64,000 nucleotides of DNA from Octadecabacter algicola (lineage in GTDB: Bacteria > Pseudomonadota > Alphaproteobacteria > Rhodobacterales > Rhodobacteraceae): NCBI RefSeq assembly GCF_021532625.1, contig NZ_JAKGAR010000002.1, positions 620,001 through 684,000 of the forward strand, in the 5' to 3' direction. This document shows, one piece after another, positions 24,827-33,884 of this stretch. The stretch's first letter is position 1. Every line of letters starts with the position of its first letter. The notes under the pieces were generated by a model. It made no database searches. It was given only the letters and a program-made list of their open reading frames with translations, and was not told the origin of the DNA. Both the position numbers and the translations under genes were made by a program.

Positions 24827-26446
24827 CTACTTGAACGTCTTGCGCAGTTCGAACTTCTGGATCTTGCCAGTCGAAGTCTTGGGCAACTCGCCAAACACCA
24901 CTTTCTTAGGGCATTTGAACCCCGCCAAGCGTTCGCGCGTAAACGCGATCAGGGTCGCTTCGTCGTTGGTGTGTCCTTCCTTGAGCTCAACGAATGCGCA
25001 AGGCACTTCGCCCCATTTGTCGTCGGGCATGGCCACGACAGCACAGAGCATCACATCAGGGTGCCCCATCAACGCGCCTTCGACTTCAACGGACGAGATG
25101 TTTTCGCCGCCAGAAATAATAATGTCTTTGGCGCGGTCTGAAATTTGCATCCAGCCATCGGGATGCTGGACCGCTATGTCTTCGGAATGGAAATAGCCGC
25201 CCTTGAATGCCTTTGCAGTGGCGTCAGGGTTCTTCAGGTATCCCTTCATGACCGAATTGCCGCGTATCATTATTTGGCCTTGGGTCTTCCCGTCCATAGG
25301 AACCTGCTGCATGTCGTCATCCAGAACGGTAATGTCTTCCATCTGAGGCAGGGCAACGCCTTGGCGCGCCTTGATTGCGGCCTGTTCATCCTCAGGCAAA
25401 GCATCCCAGTCTTCGTTCCAAAGGCATTCGGTGACATGGCCGTAGGTCTCGGTCAGTCCGTACACTTGCTGCACGTTGAAACCCAGTTTCCCGATTGCAT
25501 CTAACGTCGACGGGGCAGGTGGGGCGCCAGCGGTGAAGACCTCGACGGTGTGGTCGAACTCGCGAACGTCCTCAGGTTTGGCGTTGACCAACAGGTTCAG
25601 CACAATGGGCGCGCCGCCGAAATGTGTGATCCCTTCATCAGCAATCGCGTCATAAATTGCAGCAGCTGTAATATCGCGACAGCACACGACTGTGCCGCCG
25701 ATCATCGGCATCATCCATGTGTGGTTCCATCCATTGCAATGGAACAGCGGCACGATGGTCAGGTAGCGTGGATGCAGGGTCATGCGCCATGTGATCGGCG
25801 TTCCCGTTGTCATCAAGTAAGCACCACGGTGATGGCACACGACCCCTTTAGGGCGGCCAGTGGTGCCGCTTGTGTAATTCAGTGAAATGCTTTCCCATTC
25901 ATCCTCTGGCAGCATCCATTCGAAATTCGGATCACCTGCATCCAGAAAGGTTTCGTAATCGATTTGCTCGCCAATCTCGGGCACCCCAGCGACGGGGTCG
26001 GGAACTTCGACGACCAAGGGCGCGTCGCCATCCATCAGTTCAATGGCCTGCATACACACAGGAAGGAATTGGCTGTCGCACAAGACAACCTTGGCTTCGC
26101 CGTGATCGAAAATGTAGGCGATGGTGTCGACATCCAGCCGGATATTGATGGTGTTCAGAACCGCGCCGCAGGCAGGCACACCAAAGTGCGCTTCGGCTTG
26201 GGCGGGGATGTTGGGGAGCAAAGTCGCTACCACATCACCGGGTTGAACGCCGGCCATCGAGAGGGCGGATGCCAGTTGACTAACACGGGCATGATATTGG
26301 ACGTAAGTCCGGCGGATGTCGCCGTAGACTAATGCCTCATGGTCTGTGAAAACCTTGGCGGCACGTGCCAAATGGCTAAGCGGTGTCAGCGGCACATAAT
26401 TGGCCGCACATTTGTCCAGCCCGGTTTCGTCTCTCATCCATCCCAT
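24827..26446 (-). CDS. dmdB: Acyl-CoA synthetase, DmdB-like (methylmercaptopropionate-CoA ligase candidate)
   Basis: A 539-residue AMP-forming ligase. Motifs: YTSGTTGRPKGVV, VPLFHCNGWNHTWMMP, QVYGLTETYGHVTE, the ISDRAKDIIISGGENIS hinge region and the catalytic lysine in KTSTGKIQKFELRK. Start (MGWMRDETGLDKCAANY, after GGGAGG) and length agree with Roseobacter DmdB as I remember it, the enzyme that activates 3-methylmercaptopropionate in DMSP demethylation. Medium-chain fatty acids are an alternative substrate class. dmdA and dmdD are not in the window; a DmdC-like dehydrogenase lies 10 kb away. Confidence 0.8.
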   Translation of the reverse strand: MGWMRDETGLDKCAANYVPLTPLSHLARAAKVFTDHEALVYGDIRRTYVQYHARVSQLASALSMAGVQPGDVVATLLPNIPAQAEAHFGVPACGAVLNTINIRLDVDTIAYIFDHGEAKVVLCDSQFLPVCMQAIELMDGDAPLVVEVPDPVAGVPEIGEQIDYETFLDAGDPNFEWMLPEDEWESISLNYTSGTTGRPKGVVCHHRGAYLMTTGTPITWRMTLHPRYLTIVPLFHCNGWNHTWMMPMIGGTVVCCRDITAAAIYDAIADEGITHFGGAPIVLNLLVNAKPEDVREFDHTVEVFTAGAPPAPSTLDAIGKLGFNVQQVYGLTETYGHVTECLWNEDWDALPEDEQAAIKARQGVALPQMEDITVLDDDMQQVPMDGKTQGQIMIRGNSVMKGYLKNPDATAKAFKGGYFHSEDIAVQHPDGWMQISDRAKDIIISGGENISSVEVEGALMGHPDVMLCAVVAMPDDKWGEVPCAFVELKEGHTNDEATLIAFTRERLAGFKCPKKVVFGELPKTSTGKIQKFELRKTFK

Positions 26447-26514
26447 TCGCTGAACCTCCCAGAAGCGATTGGCCCGTAGGATGTCGCAGATTTTTGAAAT
26501 GATAAACACCTTAA

Positions 26515-26541
26515 CAGTCCAAAGGGTCGTTTTTTGGACTG
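26515..26541. promoter_or_regulatory. Inverted repeat in the DmdB-like/EamA divergent promoter
   Basis: CAGTCCAAA and TTTGGACTG form a perfect 9-bp inverted repeat with a 9-base spacer, midway between two divergent start codons. It could be an operator for either gene. A TTGACG lies just downstream at 26547-26552 as a possible -35 element of the exporter gene. Confidence 0.4.
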
Positions 26542-26574
26542 ACAGTTGACGAAGGTTCTGGCAAAGCTTGCCCA

Positions 26575-27474
26575 ATGCAACAGACTTTCCCAAAACTGTC
26601 GATGATATTCACCCTGTCGGGGATGTTCACGCTGGCTCTGACTGACAACCTGATTGTGCTGGTGTCACAGACGTCATCATTGTGGTTGTTCCAAACGCTA
26701 CGCGGGATCATCGCGGTTGGGGTGATCCTGTCGTTGGCGTTGATTGGTGCTGTCAGCCTGCGAGCACAGCGGCCCTTTTGGGTGATCCTGCGCAACGTTT
26801 TCAACGCAACGGCGTTGCTGATCTATTTTGCCTGCCTCGCGTTCCTTCCTATCGGTATCGTTGCGGCGGGTTTTCTTACAGCCCCGATCTTTGTGTTAGT
26901 CCTTTCGATCCTGTTTCGCGGTGAAAAGGCAGGCGTTTGGCGCTGGGGGGCCGTAACACTTGGATTTGTCGGCGCGCTTATGCTGGTTTGGCCAGAAGAC
27001 GGAAATCTGGAATGGTATTCGGCGCTGCCAGTTTTGGCGGGCCTGTTTTACGCCATCTCTGCCATCGGAACGCGCCAGTGGTGCGAAGGCGAATCTGTTT
27101 GGGTGATGACCTTTGCCTATATCGTGATCCTTGGCCTTTGGGGGGCAATCGGCTTGGCTGTGCTTACGATTTGGCCGGTCACAAACGTATCGCCCGAAAA
27201 CGGGTGGGTGCTGCGCGGTTATGTGCCACCGGATCAGACGATGATGTGGGTGACAATCGCTCAGGCGCTGGGGTCGGTTTTCGGGGTGTTGTTCCTGACC
27301 AAAGGCTATCAACTCGGCGAAGCATCCTATGTCGCCATCAATGAATATTCGATGATCGTTTTCGCCGCGTTCTTTGCATGGTTGCTCTGGGGGCAAACGC
27401 TTGGCACGGTCGCGTTGGTGGGAATGGGTTTGATCATCCTATCCGGTTCTATCATCGCCGTGAGGTCAAAATGA
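26575..27474 (+). CDS. EamA/DMT-family transporter
   Basis: A 299-residue inner-membrane protein with about ten hydrophobic helices in two EamA repeats (roughly residues 8-138 and 150-295). It has RGIIAVGVILSLAL and the internal FLTKGYQLGEASYVAINEYSMIVF segment typical of drug/metabolite exporters. The substrate is unknown. The ribosome site is weak (AAGG 20 bases upstream); an internal ATG at residue 10 is an alternative start. Its stop overlaps the next ATG (ATGA), so the sulfotransferase-like gene is translated with it. Confidence 0.85.
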   Translation: MQQTFPKLSMIFTLSGMFTLALTDNLIVLVSQTSSLWLFQTLRGIIAVGVILSLALIGAVSLRAQRPFWVILRNVFNATALLIYFACLAFLPIGIVAAGFLTAPIFVLVLSILFRGEKAGVWRWGAVTLGFVGALMLVWPEDGNLEWYSALPVLAGLFYAISAIGTRQWCEGESVWVMTFAYIVILGLWGAIGLAVLTIWPVTNVSPENGWVLRGYVPPDQTMMWVTIAQALGSVFGVLFLTKGYQLGEASYVAINEYSMIVFAAFFAWLLWGQTLGTVALVGMGLIILSGSIIAVRSK

Positions 27475-28136
27475 TTATTTCACGAGGGCGCGGTTATATC
27501 TTTGTGCACATCCCCAAAACGGGCGGCACGGCGATGGCCTTGGCGCTGGAAAACCGTGCTAAGGCCGATGACATCATGATCGGCGATACGCCAAAGGCCG
27601 TGAAGCGACGCGGCAAGGTGAAAGGCGTGCAAACTGCAGGGCGGCTTTGGAAACATTCCACTCTCGCGGACGCCGAAGGGCTTATTAGTCGCGACGATAT
27701 GAAGGACTTGTTTACCTTTACGCTGGTGCGAAATCCGTGGGACCGTATGGTCAGTTATTACCATTGGCTGCAAACGCAAACCTTTGACCATCCTGCCGTG
27801 ACCTTGGCAAAAGCCAAGGGGTTTTCCGGCTTTCTAAACGCCCCACTGACACAAGCGACATTTCGTAAGGCGCCCTATGCGTCCTACATGACGGATGGCG
27901 CCGGGGTCGAACATGCGGACCTGTATATCAGGCTGGAACACCTGAAACAGGACAGCGCACCGCTGGCCGAACACTTGGGTTTCGATCTTGAGGTTCCGGT
28001 TGCTAATGCCAGCGCACGCCCCCGCGATTGGCGCGGATTCTATACAGAGTCTGATGCGGAGCTTCTGGCCGAACTGTGTTCTGAGGACATAAAATTGCAC
28101 AGCTATTCCTTCGATCCTGAAGGAACCGGCGGCTAA
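27471..28136 (+). CDS. Sulfotransferase-family protein
   Basis: A 221-residue protein with the PAPS-binding motifs of bacterial sulfotransferases: the 5'-phosphosulfate loop FVHIPKTGGTA (residues 11-21) and the 3'-phosphate motif LVRNPWDRMVSYY (85-97). Small stand-alone members of this family are common in Roseobacters and may sulfate cell-surface glycans or small metabolites; the acceptor is unknown. It overlaps the DMT transporter by ATGA, which ties its product or substrate to transport. Confidence 0.82.
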   Translation: MIISRGRGYIFVHIPKTGGTAMALALENRAKADDIMIGDTPKAVKRRGKVKGVQTAGRLWKHSTLADAEGLISRDDMKDLFTFTLVRNPWDRMVSYYHWLQTQTFDHPAVTLAKAKGFSGFLNAPLTQATFRKAPYASYMTDGAGVEHADLYIRLEHLKQDSAPLAEHLGFDLEVPVANASARPRDWRGFYTESDAELLAELCSEDIKLHSYSFDPEGTGG

Positions 28137-28325
28137 TTGTTTCCGGTTTGATGGTTAATCGTTCGTTAACCAAAACATTTCCCGCTGATTTTATTCAATG
28201 CCCCAAACATGCCCTTTTCTAAGCCAAGGTCCGCCTTGGGAATCATTCCAAATGATCTTGTTGCTAAGGACCAAGTCGCTGCCGACTGGCCCGAAAAAAT
28301 AAGAACAAGACATGGGGATGTCACA

Positions 28326-28979
28326 ATGTTTGCTTGGAAAACTACAACTTGGGAAAAAGCTGCTCGTTCAAATGGGGGGACATCTGCCGCACTGCCAAAA
28401 TTGGACACTCACACAACTGGAATGGTCTCTGGAACCAAGGTTGCGACTAACACTGGATGGGCCAAGGTCGAAACTATTCGCGAAGGACAGCAGGTCCTGA
28501 CGTTTGATGGTGGACTGCAAACAATCATCGCGGTTACCCGCCACGTCCTGATGGCAGACACAAACAATATCGCCAGCTGGCCAATGGCCGTTCCTGCTGG
28601 TGCCATTGGCAACCACGAAGGCATGTCACTGCTGCCGCATCAGTCTGTCATGATTGAAAGCGACGCTGCCGAAGACATGACAGGCGATCCTTTCGCTATA
28701 ATCCCAGTCGCAGCCTTGGAAGGCTACCGTGGCATTACACAGTCACGCCCGTCAGAATGGATCGAAGTGATCCAGCTGCACTTTGCACAGGACGAAATTG
28801 CATTCGCAAATATTGGCGCTTTGTTCTTGTGCTACGCTCAGACCGATCTGATCTCGGACGCGGCACAATCTGATTATGCAGTCCTACCGATGGACGTTGC
28901 TGAAGATTTGGTTGATTGCCTGATGTTCGAAGACGAAGCACACGCATCTGTCGGCGCCGCTCAATTCGCATCCGCCTAG
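28326..28979 (+). CDS. Hint-domain (hedgehog/intein-like) protein
   Basis: A 217-residue protein with a Hint domain starting near residue 33: SGTKVATNTGWAKVETIREG, QQVLTFDGGLQTI, then LLPHQSVMIESD and a C-terminal YAVLPMDVAEDL. In self-cleaving Hint domains a Cys or Ser begins the module; here that place holds Met-Val-Ser (GMVSGTKV), so autoprocessing is doubtful. No repeats or secretion signals are seen, unlike the long Roseobacter surface proteins with terminal Hint domains. I start at 28326, after a GGGGATG stretch; an upstream ATG at 28209 has no ribosome site. Confidence 0.7.
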   Translation: MFAWKTTTWEKAARSNGGTSAALPKLDTHTTGMVSGTKVATNTGWAKVETIREGQQVLTFDGGLQTIIAVTRHVLMADTNNIASWPMAVPAGAIGNHEGMSLLPHQSVMIESDAAEDMTGDPFAIIPVAALEGYRGITQSRPSEWIEVIQLHFAQDEIAFANIGALFLCYAQTDLISDAAQSDYAVLPMDVAEDLVDCLMFEDEAHASVGAAQFASA

Positions 28980-29065
28980 TACGGTGTAACCAGTTACAAA
29001 CGGGGGCTGACCTCGCTTGTGACCGGTTGGTTCGGGACATCCCCCAGATTGAACGGATCAATCGG

Positions 29066-29093
29066 GCCCCGTCGTTGGTAACAGCGGCGGGGC
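29066..29093 (+). terminator. Terminator after the Hint gene
   Basis: GCCCCG and CGGGGC enclose an imperfectly pairing middle and are followed by ATTTATTT. Confidence 0.6.
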
Positions 29094-29133
29094 ATTTATT
29101 TGGCGGGGCAGACACCCAGTCCGACCGCGCAAA

Positions 29134-29151
29134 TTTTCATTAAACTGCAAT
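29134..29151 (+). promoter_or_regulatory. Weak Pho-box-like element before phoX
   Basis: TTTTCAT, four bases, CTGCAAT: two 7-mers with the correct 11-bp period, each matching CTGTCAT at 5 of 7 positions. It lies about 83 bases before a phosphatase gene of the kind usually controlled by PhoB. Weak alone; position and the gene's function raise its credibility. Confidence 0.4.
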
Positions 29152-29233
29152 ATCACGATTACAAAACTGTGAACTTCCTCTTTCAGACATGCGCCAGTCA
29201 GGACCCGCGTCGGGTCCCAGCAGGAGCACAAGA

Positions 29234-31159
29234 ATGTCCCAGATTAACTACGATGAACTGTCCTTTGACGACGAAGACGAACTGAAATTCCCGCGCCCAA
29301 CCACGCAAGGCTTTGACGATGTGGTCGAAAAGGCGATCTCGCGTCGCGGCTTCCTTGGCGGCGCACTTGCATTCGGCTCTGGCGCAGCGGTGATGGGCAC
29401 CGGTCTGCTATCAGGCACTTCAGCGCAGGCGCAACAGACCTCGCGCTTTGCTTTCACCCAACTTGCGCCGCAAACCGACGGTACCGTGCACGTGCCGGAA
29501 GGCTACACATGGGACATCCTAGCACGCTGGGGCGATCCGTTGTTCTCGGATGCGCCTGCCTTTGATCAAGCCACTGGCATTCCGACCGAAGGGTCTGACC
29601 GGGTGTTTGGTGAAAACACCGACGGGATGGAACTGTTCCTTGTGGGTGACAAAGAACTGCTTGTTGTGAACTCTGAATATGTGAATGGCGGCATCAACTT
29701 GCCCGCTGAACAAGAGGGCAAACCTGTTTCGACAGATGACGTCATCCGCTTGCAGAATTTTCAAGGCGTTACCGTTATGGAAGTCGCTGAGACGGATGCA
29801 GGTTGGGATGTTGTCGTTGATAGCCCCTACAACCGCCGCATCCACCACCGCACGCCAATGCAGATCGACGGTCCGGCTGCGGGTCATGACCTGATGAAAA
29901 CCAGCGCTGACCCAACTGGAGCTACGTCGCTCGGTACGTTCAACAACTGCGGATCTGGCCGCACACCTTGGGGCACTTACCTAACATGCGAAGAGAACTT
30001 TAACGGTTACTTCGGAACCACCGAAGAATTGTCCCTTGAGGAAACAACCGCCGCTGGATTTGCCCGCTACGGTGTGAATACTGATGTTGATGCTGGCCGC
30101 TACAACTACCACGGCTTTGATGCGCGTTTCGATCTCTCAAAAGAACCTAACGAGCCACACCGCGCAGGTTACATCGTCGAAATCGATCCTGCCGATCCAA
30201 CATCCACTCCTGTGAAACGTACCGCACTTGGCCGTTTCAAACACGAAAACGCAGCATCGGTTGTAGCACCGGATGGACGCGTGGTTGTCTACATGGGCGA
30301 CGATGAGCGCGGAGAATACATGTACAAATGGGTCAGCCGTCACGTCTACACGCCGGGCGGCGATACATCGACATTGCTCACCGAAGGTCAGCTTTATGTT
30401 GCTAAATTCAATGACGACATGACAGGCACATGGATCGCCCTGACGCCAGAAGACACAGGTATGTCAGAAGCGGAAATCGCTATCTTCACACGTATCGCAG
30501 CGACTCAGGTCAGCGCTACCACCATGGATCGTCCTGAATGGATTGCCGTGAACCCTACCGCGATTGAGGCCTACTGCTGCCTCACCAATAACTCCCGCCG
30601 TGGCGCAACTAACGACGATGGGTCCTTGCGCACAAACGCAGCCGGGGAGCCGATGACGACAAATGCGCCCAACCCGCGTGAGCTGAACAAATACGGTCAA
30701 ATCCTGCGCTGGCGTCCGCACAATGGTGACCACGCTGCGGCGACGTTTGAGTGGGATCTATATGTGATGGCGGGTAACCCGGACGTCTACTCTGATGGGC
30801 TTTATGCGGGAACGGCCAACATCAACGCGGGCAATATGTTCAACTCGCCTGATGGTATGGTGATCGACAGCACTGGTTTGATCTGGATCCAGACAGACGG
30901 GGATGACGACAACGAAGGCGATTTCCTTGGCATGGGGAACAACCAGATGCTTGCGGGTGACCCTGTCACTGGTGAAATCCGTCGCTTTCTGACGGGGCCG
31001 AATGGGTCAGAGGTTACGGGTCTAACGTGGTCGGCTGATCGTCGCACCATGTTCGTCGGCATACAACACCCCGCAGCGCCGTTCCCGGATGGCGAAGGCA
31101 CATTGCCGCGCTCCTCCATTGTGACGGTGAAGCGTGCGGATAACGCATTGGTCGGGTAA
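29234..31159 (+). CDS. phoX: PhoX-family alkaline phosphatase (DUF839)
   Basis: A 641-residue secreted phosphatase that releases phosphate from organic esters and needs calcium and iron. A Tat signal is visible: SRRGFLGGALAFGSG (residues 37-51), cleaved after AQA at about 66. PhoX family motifs include NNCGSGRTPWGTYLTCEENFNGYF, KHENAASVVAPDGRVVVYMGDDERGEYMYK (in parts) and SPDGMVIDSTGLIWIQTDGD. AGGAG precedes the start. A weak Pho box upstream and a strong terminator downstream make it a single-gene unit. It is probably the main route to organic phosphate here, with the 5'-nucleotidase at 43-45 kb. Confidence 0.92.
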   Translation: MSQINYDELSFDDEDELKFPRPTTQGFDDVVEKAISRRGFLGGALAFGSGAAVMGTGLLSGTSAQAQQTSRFAFTQLAPQTDGTVHVPEGYTWDILARWGDPLFSDAPAFDQATGIPTEGSDRVFGENTDGMELFLVGDKELLVVNSEYVNGGINLPAEQEGKPVSTDDVIRLQNFQGVTVMEVAETDAGWDVVVDSPYNRRIHHRTPMQIDGPAAGHDLMKTSADPTGATSLGTFNNCGSGRTPWGTYLTCEENFNGYFGTTEELSLEETTAAGFARYGVNTDVDAGRYNYHGFDARFDLSKEPNEPHRAGYIVEIDPADPTSTPVKRTALGRFKHENAASVVAPDGRVVVYMGDDERGEYMYKWVSRHVYTPGGDTSTLLTEGQLYVAKFNDDMTGTWIALTPEDTGMSEAEIAIFTRIAATQVSATTMDRPEWIAVNPTAIEAYCCLTNNSRRGATNDDGSLRTNAAGEPMTTNAPNPRELNKYGQILRWRPHNGDHAAATFEWDLYVMAGNPDVYSDGLYAGTANINAGNMFNSPDGMVIDSTGLIWIQTDGDDDNEGDFLGMGNNQMLAGDPVTGEIRRFLTGPNGSEVTGLTWSADRRTMFVGIQHPAAPFPDGEGTLPRSSIVTVKRADNALVG

Positions 31160-31177
31160 GGCCTCCTTACAAATGCG

Positions 31178-31211
31178 AACGGCCGCCCCATATCGGGGCG
31201 GCCGTTTTTTT
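31178..31211 (+). terminator. Intrinsic terminator of phoX
   Basis: A perfect 12-bp stem (AACGGCCGCCCC with its complement), a 5-base loop and seven consecutive T. It separates phoX from the convergent fatty-acid oxidation operon. Confidence 0.92.
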
Positions 31212-31228
31212 GTTTGGTATCGAGTTTC

Positions 31229-33430
31229 TTAGGCTGCTTTGCTGTCAACGCCTGTGCCGAACCGTCCGTAGAACGACTGGCCCTTGTCGGCCATCTCGCG
31301 CAGCAGGGTCGGGCAGGCAAACCGTGGGCCAAATTTCTCGGCCATCTGGTCACAACGATCCGCCGCGTAAGGCGCGCCGAGAATGTCGAGCCAGCTGAAC
31401 GGGCCACCGGACCACGGTGCAAAGCCCCAACCAAGGATCGCGCCAACATCGCCTTCGCGAATGTCCATCAGTACGCCTTCTTCCAACGCACGAACGGCTT
31501 CGAGGACCTGAGAGAACAACAAGCGGTGCTGAACTTCGATCAGCTCAGGCTGTTCATCTGCTTGCTTGTAGCGTTCGCCCAGCCCTGACCACAGCCCTTC
31601 GCGGCGGCCCTTTTCGTTGTAGTCGTAGAAACCTGCGTTGGATTTACGACCCAAACGGCCTTCGTCGGCCATCCAGAAGATCAGCTCATCAGCACTGTCA
31701 TCATATGCATCGCCCATGGCTGCCTTCGTTGCCTTGGCGATCTTGACGCCCAGATCAATCGACGTTTCATCCGTCAGTTGCAGTGGGCCCAGCGGCATAC
31801 CAACCAGCTTGGCGGCATTTTCGATCAGGGCAGGGGCGACGCCTTCTTGCAACATACGCACGCCTTCGTTGACGTATGGCAGAATGCAGCGGTTTGCGTA
31901 GAAGAAGCGTTCGTCGTTCACAACAATCGGTGTCTTGCGGATCTGGCGTACGAAATCGAGAGATTTCGCAACAGCCACATCGCCAGTTTCTTTACCGCGG
32001 ATGATTTCCACCAGCAGCATTTTGTCGACCGGGGAGAAGAAGTGAATGCCGATGAACTGATCTGGACGCACGGATGCTTTGGCCAGTTCAGTGATTGGCA
32101 GGGTGGATGTGTTGGTCGCAAAGATCGCATCGTCACCAATGATCGCTTCGACCTTCTTGGTCATCTCAGCTTTAACGCCGACATCTTCGAACACGGCCTC
32201 AACGATCAGATCACAGTCTTTCAATGCATTCAGATCGGTCGTAGCATTGATCAGGCTAAGCACTTTTTCTTTCTTCTCTTCGGTCGCTTTTTTGCGGGAA
32301 ATCCCTTTGTCCATGTAAGCGGTGGTGTAGGATTTACCCTTGTCGGCGGCGTCTTGGTCACGGTCGATCAGAACGACTTTGATGCCGGCCAATGCAGACA
32401 CAAGGCTGATCCCTGCACCCATCATGCCCGCGCCCAAAACCCCGACCTTTTTAACGGTCTGGTCAGCTACATCAGGGCGGTTCGCACCCTTTTCCAACGC
32501 TTCTTTGTTGATGAACAAGCTGCGGATCATCGCTTCGGAGCTCGGGTTCAACAAGACGTTCGTAAACCAACGCGCTTCGATCTTGATGGCAGTGTCAAAC
32601 GGGACCATCGCGCCCTCATAGGCCGCTGAAAGCAACGCCTTGGCAGCAGGATAAACCCCTTGGGTCTTGCCGTTGATCATCGCAGATGCGCCAACATAGG
32701 TCATGAAGCCGGCAGGGTGATATGGTTCACCGCCAGGCATTTTGTAGCCCTTTTCATCCCATGGCTTAACGATCTTGGGCTCTGAGAGAACCCATGCTTT
32801 GGCGGCGGAAAGCAATTCATCAGCTGGCACGACTTCGTCCACCAAGCCGGCGGATTTGGCTTTGTTCGGGTCCAGCAGTTTACCTTCAAGAAGGTACGGG
32901 GATGCCGCCATCGCGCCCATCTTGCGCACAAGACGCGTTGTGCCGCCCATACCCGGGAAAATGCCAACCATGATTTCTGGCAGGCCGATCTTGGCCTTTG
33001 GATTGTCGGCGACAAAGATGCGGTGACACGACAGCGGGATTTCAAAACCGATGCCAAGACCAGTGCCCTGCATAGCGCAAGCAATGGGTTTGCCGCCTTT
33101 GTTTGTCTTTGGGTCCATGCCTGCACGTTCAATCTTACGTAGGATCGCGTGGCTCGCCATGAGGCCTTCCATCAAACCCTGCGCTGGATTGTCGCCCGCG
33201 CTTTCTTTCATCTTCGCGATGATGTTGAGGTCCATGCCCCCAGCAAAGGACCCTTCTTTGCCGGACGTGATGATCACGCCTTTTACGGCATCATCCGCAA
33301 GCGCCTGATCGATCAGCGCATCAAGGTCCATGAACCCCTGCTGGTTCATCACGTTCATGGATTTACCAACGGTGTCCCATGTGATCGTGGCGACGCCGTC
33401 GGCGTCTGTTTTCATTGTAAAATCAGTCAT
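31229..33430 (-). CDS. fadJ: Fatty-acid oxidation enzyme: enoyl-CoA hydratase/3-hydroxyacyl-CoA dehydrogenase (FadJ/FadB type)
   Basis: A 733-residue bifunctional beta-oxidation enzyme. The N-terminal crotonase half carries the two catalytic glutamates, E130 (GIGFE) and E152 (LPE), and the SFAGGMDL oxyanion loop. The dehydrogenase half has the NAD fold VGVLGAGMMGAG (329-340), the catalytic pair in GIHFFSPVDKM and a C-terminal helical domain. It hydrates trans-enoyl-CoA and oxidises the 3-hydroxyacyl-CoA. Its ATG overlaps the stop of the small gene upstream (ATGA), so it is translated together with it; the thiolase is two genes upstream. Confidence 0.94.
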   Translation of the reverse strand: MTDFTMKTDADGVATITWDTVGKSMNVMNQQGFMDLDALIDQALADDAVKGVIITSGKEGSFAGGMDLNIIAKMKESAGDNPAQGLMEGLMASHAILRKIERAGMDPKTNKGGKPIACAMQGTGLGIGFEIPLSCHRIFVADNPKAKIGLPEIMVGIFPGMGGTTRLVRKMGAMAASPYLLEGKLLDPNKAKSAGLVDEVVPADELLSAAKAWVLSEPKIVKPWDEKGYKMPGGEPYHPAGFMTYVGASAMINGKTQGVYPAAKALLSAAYEGAMVPFDTAIKIEARWFTNVLLNPSSEAMIRSLFINKEALEKGANRPDVADQTVKKVGVLGAGMMGAGISLVSALAGIKVVLIDRDQDAADKGKSYTTAYMDKGISRKKATEEKKEKVLSLINATTDLNALKDCDLIVEAVFEDVGVKAEMTKKVEAIIGDDAIFATNTSTLPITELAKASVRPDQFIGIHFFSPVDKMLLVEIIRGKETGDVAVAKSLDFVRQIRKTPIVVNDERFFYANRCILPYVNEGVRMLQEGVAPALIENAAKLVGMPLGPLQLTDETSIDLGVKIAKATKAAMGDAYDDSADELIFWMADEGRLGRKSNAGFYDYNEKGRREGLWSGLGERYKQADEQPELIEVQHRLLFSQVLEAVRALEEGVLMDIREGDVGAILGWGFAPWSGGPFSWLDILGAPYAADRCDQMAEKFGPRFACPTLLREMADKGQSFYGRFGTGVDSKAA

Positions 33431-33879
33431 GTGTCGTCTCCCAATTGAGAACCCCCAAGTAGGGCCTCATTGTGTTTTTCTGAATCGGGGATGGTGATGA
33501 GCATTGAGCTACATTTCCATTCGCCATCGATTATTTTGAGATTGGTCAGGGTGTTGTACGGCGCCTGCACCAAGATGTTTCCGGACAAAAGTCGGCTTTG
33601 ATACATCGTGTGTATGGTCTTTTCATCATGCCAATCACACTCAATGATATTGCGCACGATTTCCGTAACACCAAGGGAGCGATGATGGGCGCGAACATCA
33701 GCAAAACGCGCGGCAAGTTCTTGCACGGTTTTGATGATGACCTCGCCTTCAAAGGTCCCGAAAAGCGCCGGAAGCGCGAAAGTCTTCTCAATAGCAGCAA
33801 ATTCCCCTGACATGATGGCCGCGCCAGTCTCGTCGAGAGCTCTTTGAGCGATTGTTAAGGCTTCCGCGTGCAACTGCAT
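33427..33879 (-). CDS. Small SnoaL-like protein in the beta-oxidation operon
   Basis: A 150-residue soluble protein with no motif I can name. Its composition and pattern ([24 protein letters not shown] near the start, then strands with [18 protein letters not shown] and a C-terminal [11 protein letters not shown]) recall the cone-shaped NTF2/SnoaL fold used for binding hydrophobic ligands. It starts 5 bases after the thiolase stop and overlaps fadJ by ATGA, so it is an integral operon member. It may bind an acyl intermediate or help complex assembly; this is inference. Confidence 0.7.
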   Translation of the reverse strand: MQLHAEALTIAQRALDETGAAIMSGEFAAIEKTFALPALFGTFEGEVIIKTVQELAARFADVRAHHRSLGVTEIVRNIIECDWHDEKTIHTMYQSRLLSGNILVQAPYNTLTNLKIIDGEWKCSSMLITIPDSEKHNEALLGGSQLGDDT

Positions 33880-33884
33880 GTCGC

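Larger units (their letters stand above)
28980..29233. other. Intergenic region between the Hint gene and phoX
   Basis: Holds a hairpin terminator (29066-29093) and a weak Pho-box-like element (29134-29151), annotated separately. No further gene is visible. Confidence 0.5.

Noticed and set aside
31778-32629. 283-codon plus-strand open frame
   Set aside because: Antisense to fadJ; composition typical of a shadow frame.
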